Positions 50,052-61,042 of a stretch of 64,000 nt of DNA are shown here, piece by piece. Source of the DNA: Heterobasidion occidentale (Eukaryota; Basidiomycota; Agaricomycetes; Russulales; Bondarzewiaceae); the NCBI GenBank assembly GCA_039111635.1, contig JBCAQO010000003.1:62001-126000 (forward strand), written 5' to 3'. The notes below the pieces were generated by a model that had not been told where the DNA came from, searched no databases, and was given only the letters and a program-made list of their open reading frames with translations. Each line of letters begins with the position of its first letter. Position 1 is the first letter of the stretch. Position numbers and translations under genes: made by a program.

Positions 50052-51397
50052 ATGGGTCAAAAATGGATACTCGCTAACCTCGACAAGCGCCAGACGGCCA
50101 ACTGGGGCCAACGCGCAGATTTCTGGGGCGGGAGTGTTGCGTTTCTCGACACCTTTCTTTGCCATCGTCCGGTCTATCTCGCGGATCTCGAAGATGTAAG
50201 ACTGCCTGCGTCGTGAGCGAGAAATTCATGCCTTACTTTTGACTCGGCTCTCACCTTCACATAAGTCCCGAAAAGCTCAAATCACCCCCGCGCGCCACTG
50301 CCTGTGCCATCGAATCGTCTTCCGTCACAATTCAAAACAAGTGCAAGTTGTACGATGACACTCATTCGGACTGTGACGACCGAGAATCCCATCTATCGAA
50401 GCGCGCAAAGCGGACACGCGGGGCTGACAGACCCTCACTCTCGTCCAACTACTCAGATGCAGCGCCTCTCATTATCCCTTACCTGTCTCTCCTACCGGCT
50501 GAGCTCATTGACAGGATATACACCCATCTTTCCGATCACATCGAAGTCGCCTTCTTTGCCTTGACTTCCCGCCGACACTGGCAAGTTGGCCGCCGCCACA
50601 TCCGCTTCCGCTTCGAATGCTTGTCCAGCTGGGCAGGCGATCGACTCATTTGCATCGGGAACTATTCCGAGGACCTGCCGCCTGGGCTGCTCACAGCCGC
50701 CGAGGAAACAGAACTGCGCAAGGGCTTCACGCGTGCCGAGAAACTGGAACACCTCGACATCGAGAGCGAGGAGAGCGACGAAGACGATGGGAAGACTAGG
50801 CGGCTCAGCCTGTACGACCTCGCGGTTCACCGCTTCACACCAAGGATCCGCAGAGAAGAAGTGGAATGGGTGGTGTACAATGAGTTGCTTTGTAGGCCCC
50901 CTTATACGACCGCAAGCCGAAACGACAGCGAGCTATTTCTGAGCCTAACCGACCCGGGCCGTGCGTGGAAGAGGCATGGCGTGCACTTGCAGACAAGTGT
51001 GCCAGAGCCGATAGGTCTGCGGAAGAGGTGGAACGTGCATGTGGGGAGGCCTGAACCCGAGCACGCGGACCACTGGGCTGTCCTGCGGAATCTGTCTCGG
51101 CGTGAATATGTGCACGGTAAGGCGGTCCAGGAGCTCAGGGAGCGTGATGATCAAGATGACTCCGGTTGGGCGTCGAATGATCTAGATTTGTTCGGGTTTG
51201 GCGAGCTGATCGCCTTGCGCTCGTTCTGGTCGCAGTCGAATGGGAATTCACCCTTTGGTTGGGACTGGAACCGTGGTATCTGGGCTGGAAATCGGTTTGA
51301 TATCGTGCTGGAGCGGGATCTGAAGAAGGCAATGGAGAATGAAGAGTGGACAGATGTGACTGAGGAGGCATTAGCGGAGGTGATCGAAGTATCCTAG
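50052..51397 (+). CDS. F-box-like protein with MGQ leader, copy 1
   Basis: Two exons (50052-50195, 50276-51397) join in phase 0 to 421 aa. Exon 1 is the basidiomycete leader MGQKWILANLDKRQ...FLDTFLCHRPVYLADLED. Exon 2 has a basic Ser/Arg stretch (KRAKRTRG) and then an F-box: LLPAELIDRIYTHLSDHIEV, FFALTSRRHWQVGRRHIRFR. F-box proteins recruit targets to SCF ubiquitin ligases. The C-terminal 230 residues are rich in Trp and charged residues, with no repeat I recognise (no LRR or WD). Family members are numerous in mushrooms and mostly uncharacterised. The gene appears intact; a diverged paralog starts at 63135. Confidence 0.75.
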
Positions 51398-52935
51398 GAA
51401 AATTACTTGTAATTACCCTTGAACGGTATCTTGGACATTTTCGCAGTCACTCAACATCGCGCGCAGCAACTATGTATCTGACAGGCAGCGAGTTGTCAAA
51501 CTGGTCATTAGCCAGAACGAATTGGAAAACTCAGTACAGCCAAAGGCGTTGTTTTCGGCACTCACACTAAGATGATATTGGATTTGGGATGGAAGGCGAA
51601 ACGAGGGCACTATAAAAGATAATGGCGAGTCGACAAGTGTACGATGAGGTTCTAATGTCGACCGTATCTTCCCTCGAAAGCCAAGATGGAATGCTGTTGA
51701 AGAATTGACCTCAAAGTTAGGTCATGGAGGCGTGTATACATCGTTTGGACAGACGGTTGTCCGGGCAGGCTCTTGTGGTGGGCAGGGTTCGCGCGTTCGA
51801 GACGGCCGCTCACATGGACGATTGGCTGCAGCGGACACTGGAGAGGTGGCACATCTCCATCATGCCAGTGGGCAAGCAGCATACATGCAGCCTGCGTTGT
51901 ATGACGATGTGTGTGGGTGGAAAGCGTGCGCAGGCCGTCACGTGGACGAATCGCATCGGTGCACGTGCATCCACACGCGTGTCACGCGCTATCCTGGAGG
52001 ATACTAGATACATACAGGCCTCGTCATCGTCGATGTAGGTTTTGTCTTACCATCTTCTCACCATTGACTTAGACACAGCCTGAGTCGCCGCTGATACGAC
52101 GGTACGCCTCCAATTCCTGCATGTACATTTGTAAATTATTGATTTCTCATCCTTTTCTTCTATTCTCGTCGATATGTTGGCAGACATAGACACGCGTCCT
52201 TGAATGCGTGTATTTTGCGCCTTTGCGGAGACGACGCTATGGAAGTTGGGACGGACTCTGACACGACAACGGGGTACTGTGTAACGTGCGGGCTGCTGGA
52301 TGCGCTCTAACAGGCAATCACACCCGGCTTCTTTTCCGATGGTTTGATCCATGCGGCCGGGTGCCATTCACAACCGTGTCTGTCGCTGCCAATGACACTT
52401 GAGGCATCCGCCTCAGAAACGCGGATTTAATGCCATACATAAGATGGTACCAATCTACCCGTCAAGCGCAATTAATCCATCTGTCCATTATGCATCAGTA
52501 TTGACAGCTGGTATCGATGACTTGCTCTCCGTTGGATGCCAGACAACCTTGCGACGTATCCCTTGCTCGGCGCTGTCGAGCCTCAGTCTACCAACCTTTC
52601 TTTGAGTAGAGCGATCCGTCGACACATTTTATCCCTTCATGATGGTACGTGTACTATATACAAGGACCGCAATCTTGGAATAGAAGACGCCGCGCCGGTT
52701 GCCATGTATTCCTGACCACCTTTGGCTCACTGGTTTGGTTTAGGTTTAAGACGTCCCGTTTACGGGCCGTTCTCAAAACGCCAGGTCTTCAATCCAAGCC
52801 TGATCACCCGAACTCTTCGGTCAAACGATATGCCTCACGTTCATGGGAGTTCTTATTTAAGGCACCCTCTGGACTTGTATCGTATTTTATTCGACTCAGA
52901 ATCTATCTGACCGGCTGACACGATTCCTAGTGCAT
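51398..52935. other. Intergenic region without recognised gene
   Basis: About 1.5 kb. A 104-codon frame at 51724-52038 has no recognisable motif. The right end (52850-52935) looks like a promoter for the membrane-protein remnant that follows. No TE terminal repeats were seen. Confidence 0.45.
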
Positions 52936-53260
52936 GAAAATGGCCGCGAGCATGTCTCAGCTGCTCTCCTACGTTGATACCATAATCTTGAACGATCTAA
53001 GCACTCTTGCATGCCCATTTCAAGGGCACAGAGACGCCCTGTATCCGAATTGCTCTGAAATAGTGGCGATCCGCTAGTCAGGGAAAGTCAGGGTATGATC
53101 TTAGAGCTGATATGGCCACGAGCTGTCTATCTGCCTATTTACTACTATGGTGATGTGTGCCAGCTCTTGGATGTGTACGTTGCGGTGAACACTCAGCCAC
53201 TTGACCATCCCAAGTGCTTGAATAACGGCGCTCAGGAGGATTGTGTATCATTTTTCTGAT
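52936..53260 (+). pseudogene. Remnant of a basidiomycete multi-pass membrane protein gene, copy 1
   Basis: The first exon reads MAASMSQLLSYVDTIILND and then LSTLAC, matching the start of copy 2 at 53598 (MAHMSKFL...EISTIAC). The DNA just before both starts is nearly identical (CTAGTGCAT-R-AAAATGGC). After about 30 codons the reading frame degenerates and no further helices can be assembled, so the copy is broken. The family guess (7-TM integral membrane proteins common in Agaricomycetes) rests on the N-terminal pattern only. Confidence 0.35.
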
Positions 53261-53597
53261 GATAGTACGTGCGATCAGTCACCTGGCCAGTCAACCCTTT
53301 TCTGTCCGTGCCGTATTCTTATTTTTCACTCAAGGTCTCTCAACAGCAGCAGCCGAGTTGATTATTATGATCGATGATGCTGACTCTTTGCAGGCCGACA
53401 AGTCTGGTCCATGATATTCCATCCATGGACGATTATCGAGGCATGGTTACTCATCTTTGTCTGTCACAGCGGTATGGCGACGTGCTTTGTGTCCTTTGAG
53501 AATTGTTATTAAAGGCTTCAAGCTACCTGCATCGTGCTCATTGCTCTCATCAACCCAGAAGCTGTCTCTCCGGAAGGCACAGCGCTAGTGCATAAAA

Positions 53598-54061
53598 ATG
53601 GCACATATGTCTAAATTTCTTCGCTCCCTAGGTCACACAGTCGTATATGAAATCAGCACAATCGCTTGTCAGCTATTTCTGCAAGGTAGGCTACTCTCAT
53701 AACGAAAAACAAACAGGTCTCACTCTTCTCTAGGTATCTTCGCCATTTTAATCTCTTTTTCAACGTATCTTCTCCTGTAGGTCTGGTAGCCATGATCTAC
53801 AGCTATGATGATGCTGATTAACGAGAGCTGTATAGAAGCCGAAAGGGACTTATCTCAAAGTCGCGCCTGACGATGTTTGGTTTGACTGTGACCATGTTTG
53901 CATGTTCAACCACTTGTGTGGCCATAAAACTGGAAACCAGTGTTGAAAAGATTCGCGCGCTTCTCATCTCTCGTTCCTCAGTCGCGGAGATCCCCGATTG
54001 CCATGATCTAGTGGGATCGCAAATCGCATACCAGATGACGGCCTCTCAGAGGCTTGAATAG
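53598..54061 (+). pseudogene. Truncated multi-pass membrane protein gene, copy 2
   Basis: Three exons can be joined in frame: MAHMSKFLRSLGHTVVYEI...QLFLQ, then GIFAILISFSTYLLL (helix 2), then SRKGLISKSRLTMFGLTVTMFACSTTCVAIKL (helix 3), ending LETSVEKIRALLIS...QRLE at 54061. The layout resembles the first three helices of fungal 7-TM membrane proteins of unknown function. The remaining four helices are missing, so it is probably a truncated copy. It could be expressed as a short protein, since no internal stop is needed. Confidence 0.35.
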
Positions 54062-54870
54062 TCGAAATGTCTAATACTGTGGACTGCAGGTCAACGAGGA
54101 TAACAATGAGGGTGGGATAGATGCCCTAATAAGACCAAGAGATGAGAAAATTGTGAGCATAGTTCTAGCGAGCACACTGACCGCGAGTTGAATGCTCAAG
54201 GGTAGGAGAAAACGTCTTGTTACATTCTGACCCGAAATCCGGATATAGTGGCCGATAAATAGAGATATCTAGCCCATTGTCGTTGAATTGTGACTTGTAA
54301 GATCAAAGCTTTACGAGAAAACCTTGACTCACCCATACGAGGCAATAAACCTCATCCCTCGTACCATCATCAGGACGCGGGAGAATGGAAGTATAGGAGA
54401 TCCACCGTAGCATCAGCGTGTCAGCGAAGGATGTCACATATTGGGCGGTGAGTAGTGTCATACCTGGCATCGCGGCAGCAGTACGTTTGCCTTCAACTGG
54501 TCGTTTGACTATCAATTCTTTCTTTCCAGGACGACGCTACTCACCGGCCGTGCGCTGCTCTCTGCCTGAGCAGCATATTCCAGGAATTAATAAGCCTGTG
54601 ACGAAGTAAGACCTTCTCGGTCAAAATGCCAACGCAACTTCCGGGGACCGGTGCCATCGACATGCAATTAAATGTGTTCTATGGTGTGTTGCAATCTGTT
54701 ACAAAGCACCTAGCTACTCCCAAACCTAGGTTGCACGATGTCCAGTGCTACCACTATACAAAGGCCGCATCATTCGTGTATCCACAGCATCGAGTCCGAA
54801 CTTCAATAGAGTAATCGAACGATTGAGTAAAATATGTCTGGATTCACGCACAACATCGTCTATCCCGCAT
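54062..54870. other. Region between membrane-protein remnant and NLR-like gene
   Basis: About 800 bp. A minus-strand stretch near 54060-54130 reads GIYPTLIVILVDLQSTVLD, which resembles the last helix of the same membrane-protein family, suggesting another scrambled fragment in opposite orientation. Nothing complete is present. Confidence 0.3.
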
Positions 54871-57800
54871 TCAGGACCAGCTTTGTCGCCTGCGACTGCG
54901 CGCGTCCGCGGATTTTGCGGTCCCATTGAACATCGTCGAGTACACTCTTGGCATCCGAGCGATGTATTCCTCCGAATGCGCCTCGGACAGCATGGTGTAC
55001 AGTCGCGCACCGGCATCCCACAAGATCTTTGCTACAAGAGGATTCCGCGGCGGATACACACGAGGAGTCAATGCTGCCTGCAACGCACTCCCGTGCTTTC
55101 CACCTTTAGTGTGGACGTCTGCACCTCGATCCAGCAGTAGTCGCACGATCGATTCGCGACCGCCGTCGGAAGCTGCCTGCAGTGCGGTCCCAAAATGTCC
55201 TCCTGGCGCGTTGGTATCGGCACCTCGATCCAGCAGCAGTCGCACGATCGCTTCGCGACCACCGTCAGAAGCCGCCTGCAGTGCGGTCCCAAAATGTCCT
55301 CCTGGCGCGTTGATGTAGCACCTCCATCCAGCAGCAGTCGCACGATGGTTTCGTGTCCACCGTAGGACGCCGCCTGCAGCGCGTTCCCATACTCCCCTCC
55401 TGGCGCGTTGATGTCGGCACCTCCATCCAGTAGCAGTCGCACGACGGCTCCGTGACCACAGGCAGACGCCGCCTGCAGCGCGTTCCTAAACTGTCCTCCT
55501 TGCGCGTTGAGGTCGGCACCTGATCCAGCAGCAGTCGAACGATGGATTCGTGTCCACCATACGACACCGCCTGCAGCGCGTTCCCATACTGTCCTCCTTG
55601 CGCGTTGATGTCGGCACCTCCATCCAACAGCATTCGCACGATGAATTCGTGACCGCTCAGAGACGCCGCCTGCAGTGCGGTCCCGTAGAGGTATCCTCGC
55701 TCGTCGATGTCGGCACCTCGATCCAGCAGCAGTCGCACGATGGCTTCGTGACCGCCTAGAGACGCCGCCGGCAGTGCAGTCCCGTACTGTCCTTGCGCGT
55801 TGATGTTGGCACCTCGATCCAACAGCAGTCGCACGATGGCTAAGTGACCACCGTAAGACGCCGCCTGCAACGCGATCCCATGGGCTCCTCCTTGCGCGCT
55901 GATGTCGGCACCTCCATCCAGCAGCAGTCGCACGATGGAGTCGTGTCCATGGTCCGACGCCGCCTGCAGCGCGTTCCCATAGACTCCTCCTTGTGCGTTG
56001 ATATCGGCACCTTCGACGACTAATCGTCTGGAGATATCCAGAAATCCTGCACTGCATGAATAGTACAGAGGGTCAGGGATGGTGTTGGCTTCACGATGCC
56101 ATTTTGGGGGATCCCCGCTTCGATCCAAATCATACATCCTGATCCAATTTAGCAAATATGCTCGCCGGGGGAGATGAAAGAACTCGTGTGCCAAATCCTG
56201 TAGAAGCTGATGAGTATCAGGGTCCTGCTGCTGGAAATGGAACACCCAATGCCGTGCCGCATATAGAGCTAGAGCGACATCCCCTTCTCTTTTCATCCTG
56301 TTCTCGTCTAGCTCGTCTGTGTCGAATCGCATCAGGTATACGAGGCATGTTATGGCAATTGACCTGTTGGCGAGCTCCGCATCGACACTGTAATTCCAAG
56401 CTCTACCTGTTCGAATCCGTTTAGAAACCAAGTATTCTTTGACAGAGAAGTGCGACAATCGGAGAATTCGTGCTGCGAGCGTTTCGAGAGGAAATTCGGA
56501 GTGCCATTTTTCAAACCTCAGAGCATCGTCGGCGCCTGGACTGGCTGACAGAGCGACCAAACTGCCACATATTGTGAGCACGTCCGACACATCCCGCATA
56601 CGGTTCCCAGAGTCATAATGCGCCTGTCCTTCAGAGTTCATGGCCACTGTGACGACCTCAGCGAGTTCGCCAAGTAGCATCGGACGTTCTGAGAAGCATA
56701 GGAATTCCAAGATGCGGTGAATCTTCTCGGGATAGTCGTCTGGAATGTTTTTCAGTATCCGTTCATACGTCTCGTCCAGCGTTTTTGGCAGAGATCTTAG
56801 CCGTGTCGAGCTCTTTTGCGGTAAAGCAGCGTTGCAAGCTGTCCAGTTGACAGCGCACCCATTGGAACCTTGATAGCCAACTCCCCATCAGTGTTCATGC
56901 TATCCGGACAACAAGCTTGACTTACATCCCATCAGCACGTTTGACAAGAGTGTCTCTGATCAACGCCTTCTCCGTGAATCCCCATTTGTTCAGATGGGGG
57001 TCGTCCTGTAATACATTGTCGAGGTACACCTGAATATCGTCATTGATACGTGACGTTGTATCATGGAGGTCGACGCGACGACCACCGCGCAAAGTGTCCA
57101 TTTTCTCCTTGATTTCCTGCTCCGGACGACTTGTAGCGAGAATGTGAAGAGGATTCAGATCCCAGCTCTGTATATCGGACAAGAATTTGAGTACAGCCGT
57201 TCTCTGAGCCAATGCACTCGTCCAGTCCATCAAGAACAATGTAAGTATCGCTGAAGAGCTCGACGCTCTTCTTCAAAACATCGAGCAGCTCGTCCACTGT
57301 TGGCTGCCGTGAGCCGTCGTCGGTCCGTGTGTAGAGGTCTCTTAACGGACCAGGACGTTGTTTACAGAGTTGGAAGACAAGCGAATGTAGCATGTTTCGA
57401 TAGATCAGCTTCTCAGAGTCGTTGAAGTTGAAGTAGAAATATGCCAGCGCGACAGAGGAATCGACTCGAGCTTGAAGAGTTTCGATGACTGTAGAGCTAT
57501 CGTATAGAGGGTGCATTAGTAACGTTCAAAGCATGTAGCTCCATGACAGCGTCACCAAATGACTGTCTTGCCGTTGCCAGCTGTATACACCTGCCATAAG
57601 AAACTATCGCAAAAAAAGTGAAAGCTTATGGACTCACGTATACCATGAACCCACAAAAATGAGCCTGCAGCCTTCATCCATTCCACGAAATCCTCTCTGT
57701 GCATAAACCAATCACCAGTTCCAACCTGTCGTGCTTCTATAGCTGTGTTGTAGTTCGTGGTGGGATCCGGCGGCTTGAGCCACGAGTGGATCATCTTTCG

Positions 57801-59436
57801 AAGTCCATTATCTATATAATCGAATGACTGTGAGACAGATATAACAATCTTCCTCACGTCAAAATCGTACCTCCAAGATTTTTCACGTCGTGAAGGATCT
57901 CGACAGCGATCATAGGGATCTCCCGGTTGATTAACATTCGCAGTTTCCCCATCGCATCTGTCACCTCCGTATTCTTCCCGGCGAGTACCTTTGAGTATTG
58001 AACTAAAACCTACCATTAGCCACGTTATCGAGTGAACAGGGGAAAGTTATTACTCAGACGGTTCTGCTTTATCCACTTTGTGGCCACTCCGAGAACCACG
58101 AGCACCTGGGCGAGGATGTCGAGGATGACTCCCTTTAGTTTGTCAGTAATATTTTGTTTGATGTAAACATCCAGACGTCCAATAAAGCCTTTAATCTCCT
58201 CGAACATGTCGATGATCATGTCATAGTTTCCACTGACATCCGTTGCAGCCTAGATCGACAACGCCATTAAAATACATTCTGAAACGAAGATCAGGATACA
58301 TACCTTCAGCAGTATTCGAATAGCGACAGAAACCGCTTTCGCTGGAGGGAATGCCTGATATCATCGAAGTCAGACATTATCTCGGAAATATGGACAGACT
58401 TGGTGCTCACCGTCGCTAGACCTTCTCCTACTGTCTCTGAGAACACATTCACCATATTGAGAACTGGCGCAATCGCACTTCGAACCTTCTCTCCCTTCTT
58501 TCTATACTCCTTGAAACTGTTCAGCTCGTTGTCGAGGAGTCCAAAAAGAGCGTCAGGAGAATCGGCCCCCAGCCCGCCTTCCAGTAGATAGTGGCTCTCG
58601 GTGTGTTGATTGTAGGTAGCGATCGCTCTATCCCAGATCACGAGAAAGTCCAATCTAGGGTTCGTACCTGGCGTGTGCAACGAAGTGGTCTGTGGGGCCT
58701 CCTGGTTGGATAAAGTCCGCAAAATCTCCATCGCATCCGTCACTTCCGTCTTCTTCCTCAAAATTGCTTCAAATGCTATCAGATGTGTTATCCGATAAAC
58801 ATTGGAAGCGCTGACCTATCCTATTCTGCTTCATCTGTTTTGTGGCCACTCCGAGCACCACGAGCAGCTGCCCGAGGATGTCGACGATGATTTTCTTGAG
58901 TGGTTCCGTGACCTCTTGTTGGCTGTGAACATTCAATCGTCCAATGAAGCCTTTCAGTTCCTCAAGCGTCCCAATGATCGTGCCATAGTTCGCACTGACA
59001 TCCTCAGCAGCCTGGATCGACGACGGCATTGAAACCCATCCTCAGATAAAAATCGGAGCACATACCTTTAGCAACACCCGAATGGCGACGGAGACTGCTT
59101 TCGCAGGAGGGGATGCCTATTATCACCAAAGTTAGGTATATGTCTCAGAAATATGGGCTGATGGCCAGTGCTGACCGTCACTAGACTCTCTCCAATCGTC
59201 CTTGAGGACACAATCACCAGTTCAAGAATTGGCAGAATCGCATTTGTGACTCTGACTCTCTTCTTTTGATACTGCTTGCAGCCTTTCAGCTCCTCGTCGA
59301 GGAGTCTGAACAGAGCATCGGGGGAATCTTCCCCGAGCCAGCTTTCAAAATAGTCTCGCTCGGTGTCTTGTTGGTATTTAGTGAGCGCTATTATCCAGAC
59401 CTTTTGAAATTGCGATCCAGGATCTGAATCCGGCAT
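54871..59436 (-). pseudogene. Goodbye-Goodbye-NACHT-ankyrin NLR-like gene, broken by frameshifts
   Basis: Fungal NOD-like receptor architecture. The start is ATG at 59436 (MPDSDPGSQFQKVW). Two tandem Goodbye-type N-terminal domains follow (59436-58760 and 58760-58020), each with DSPDALF-LLD, PPAKAVSVAIR-LLKA and KGFIGRL...ILGQLLVVLGVATK. Then come a GLRKMIHSWLKPPDPTTNYN linker and the NACHT: VHGIPGNGKTVICSTVIET (P-loop, split by two introns), YIVLDGLDEC (Walker B), LHILATSRPEQEI and SLPKTLDETYERIL. A winged-helix-like part precedes ten ankyrin repeats. Reading frame shifts at about 57197-57206, 56800-56832, 55521 and 55314-55320 cannot be removed by introns. The first would truncate the protein just after Walker B. 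The family acts in self/non-self recognition; this copy looks dead or dying. Confidence 0.78.
54985..56020 (-). repeat. Ankyrin repeat array, about ten units of 99 bp
   Basis: Each unit reads roughly GAD(I)NAQGGxYGNALQAAS-GGHE-IVRLLLD. Neighbouring units are very alike at DNA level. Units 8 and 9 (about 55120-55320) share long identical runs such as CTGCAGTGCGGTCCC, pointing to recent unit duplication. Unit 5 to 6 and unit 7 to 8 boundaries each lack one base relative to the others. The last unit diverges into the C-terminal tail ending at 54871. Confidence 0.85.
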
Positions 59437-59984
59437 TTTTGACAAAGCTTTCAGTGGGACAGGTGTGAGGGCAGAAGGCGAGAGAGGCTAGGCGATAGAA
59501 TAACATGCACACAAGAGACCCTAGGACAACAGCCACGGGCGGCGGGCCCACGACGAGTTAGCGCTGCTTCGCCGCTTCGGAGCTACAAGGGGTTTGAATG
59601 CCGCAACGGTACAGTCCCAGGAATACTGAAACTCCAGTCGGACGTGAGATGCAGAAGCAGTTGGGGCACTTGCACTTTCGAAAGGACTATGCATAGAAGG
59701 CTATGGAGACATGTCTTCAGTACTCGAGTACTCTTTGTCATCACTCTCAGTCGCGCGCATTTTCGAGGAGACATCACGTGCGTCGCTGATGGCTCCGTGG
59801 TCCTTGCATGGCTCCGTGATCCTTGCAGGTCCGTTGCCCCAGCTTGCCCCTTCTCCAAGTTGTTCTCCTCGCCGCCCACTCGCTCTCACCACCCCTGACG
59901 ACGAGCAAGCTTGATGTTGTTGCATTTGAGCTGTTTGGCTCTCAAATCCCTCTCCACCTTTTCCACCTCGCAAACTCTGAACAG
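59437..59984. other. Intergenic region between NLR-like pseudogene and eRF3 pseudogene
   Basis: About 550 bp. It should contain the former promoter of the NLR-like gene, which is transcribed leftwards. Frames on both strands (59583-59914) are low in information. No repeat or RNA gene was seen. Confidence 0.4.
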
Positions 59985-60975
59985 ATGGAGGTCCTCGCAA
60001 CGCCCCGCCTGACCATCTCTCTCAACATCGGCGTGTTAAAACCACCACCAGCGCAGTCCACTGCTCCATCGGTGCCTCCCCTGGTGCTATCCTCCGTGCT
60101 TAATGCATTTTCAAAGGATCATTCGAATCCCGCTGCGCGCACATCCGACGACTTATTCCCCGCCCCCGTACCTGCCTCTGTATGCGCACCTTCTCCTTGG
60201 AGAAGGCTAGGACCGACACAGCTGTCGTGGCCCAGGAAATGCAGAACGTTGCGGATGAGGCTGGTCTCTAAGGTCTCTTGGTGACGGTGAGTGCTTCCAA
60301 ATTGATTCTACTCGGCTCAAGAGCCTCTCTATATCATCTTCGTTGAGCACGTCGATTCCAGCAAGAGGACTATGTGAGGCAACAGTCTCTACCTCTCCGG
60401 CATCGTCGATGTGCGCAACATGAAGAAGCGCGAAAACGGGTGTAAAGACGCTGGTTGTGAGACCTGGTACTTTCCATACGCTCTCGACTCGTCGCCTCCA
60501 GAGTAAAACCTCCAGAGTAAAACCTCCAGAGTAAAACCTCCAGAGTAAAACCTCCAGAGTAAAACCTCCAGAGTAAAACCTCCAGAGTAAAACCTCTAGA
60601 GTAAAACCTCTAGAGTAAAACCTCTAGAGTAAAACCTCTAGAGTATAACCGTCGAGGTTGGACGCCCTTTTTGTGAGACCGGCGCCCGTCGCTACGCCAT
60701 CCTCGATGCGCCCGCCTGTCAAATTTATGCCCCGTCTGCGAACAGTAACCACCAGTACTGCGCTTATTGAAAACAATGGTTTGAGACTGGGTTCGAGCGC
60801 GAGGGCTAGTTACGCGCGTACATCGTGCTGGTTAAGACTGTAGGCGTCAGGAAGATCCTCGTCGTGCTCAACACGATGGACGATCCCGCCATAGGGAGAG
60901 GGAAGGCGCGCTTTGAAGAGTTCAAGGACAAGCGGACACCGTGCGTGGGCCCGGGGGACCGTGTTGTGCCGTCTG
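59985..60975 (+). pseudogene. eRF3/SUP35 translation termination factor pseudogene (G-domain part only)
   Basis: Stepwise similarity to eRF3: TISLNIGVLKPP (60020), FSLEKARTDTAVVAQEMQNV (60190-60250), LYIIFVEHVDSSKRTM then a stop (60372-60377) where GHVDAGKSTMGG is expected, NSLYLSGIVDVRNMKK, DAGCETWYFPYALDSSPPE, and after a minisatellite TVEVGRPFCETGARRYAILD, ETGFERE, VLVKTVGVRKILVVLNTMDD. The P-loop is destroyed, stops and frame changes are present, and the GTPase domain ends near 60975; the rest of the gene is missing. A 35-bp GTGAGT...AAG segment (60287-60321) looks like an eroded intron, arguing for a genomic duplicate rather than a retrocopy. It is not functional as a release factor. Confidence 0.72.
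60495..60648 (+). repeat. 14-bp minisatellite, 11 copies, inside eRF3 pseudogene
   Basis: Seven copies of CCTCCAGAGTAAAA (60495-60592) are followed by four of CCTCTAGAGTAAAA (60593-60648, the last with one change). The array sits exactly between the codons for SSPPE and TVEVGR of the pseudogene, and its unit can be derived from the pseudogene's own codons there (Pro-Pro-Glu then Val-Lys-like). The two variants are in separate blocks, so growth was directional. Confidence 0.95.
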
Positions 60976-61042
60976 TATGTGCGTGGTGCGAATGCGACCG
61001 TTGATCATCGCATCGGTTTACTGAGCAGATTACAGTCAAACT

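Noticed and set aside
60495..60648. CRISPR-like array
   Set aside because: Units are 14 bp with no spacers, in a eukaryotic pseudogene; it is a minisatellite.
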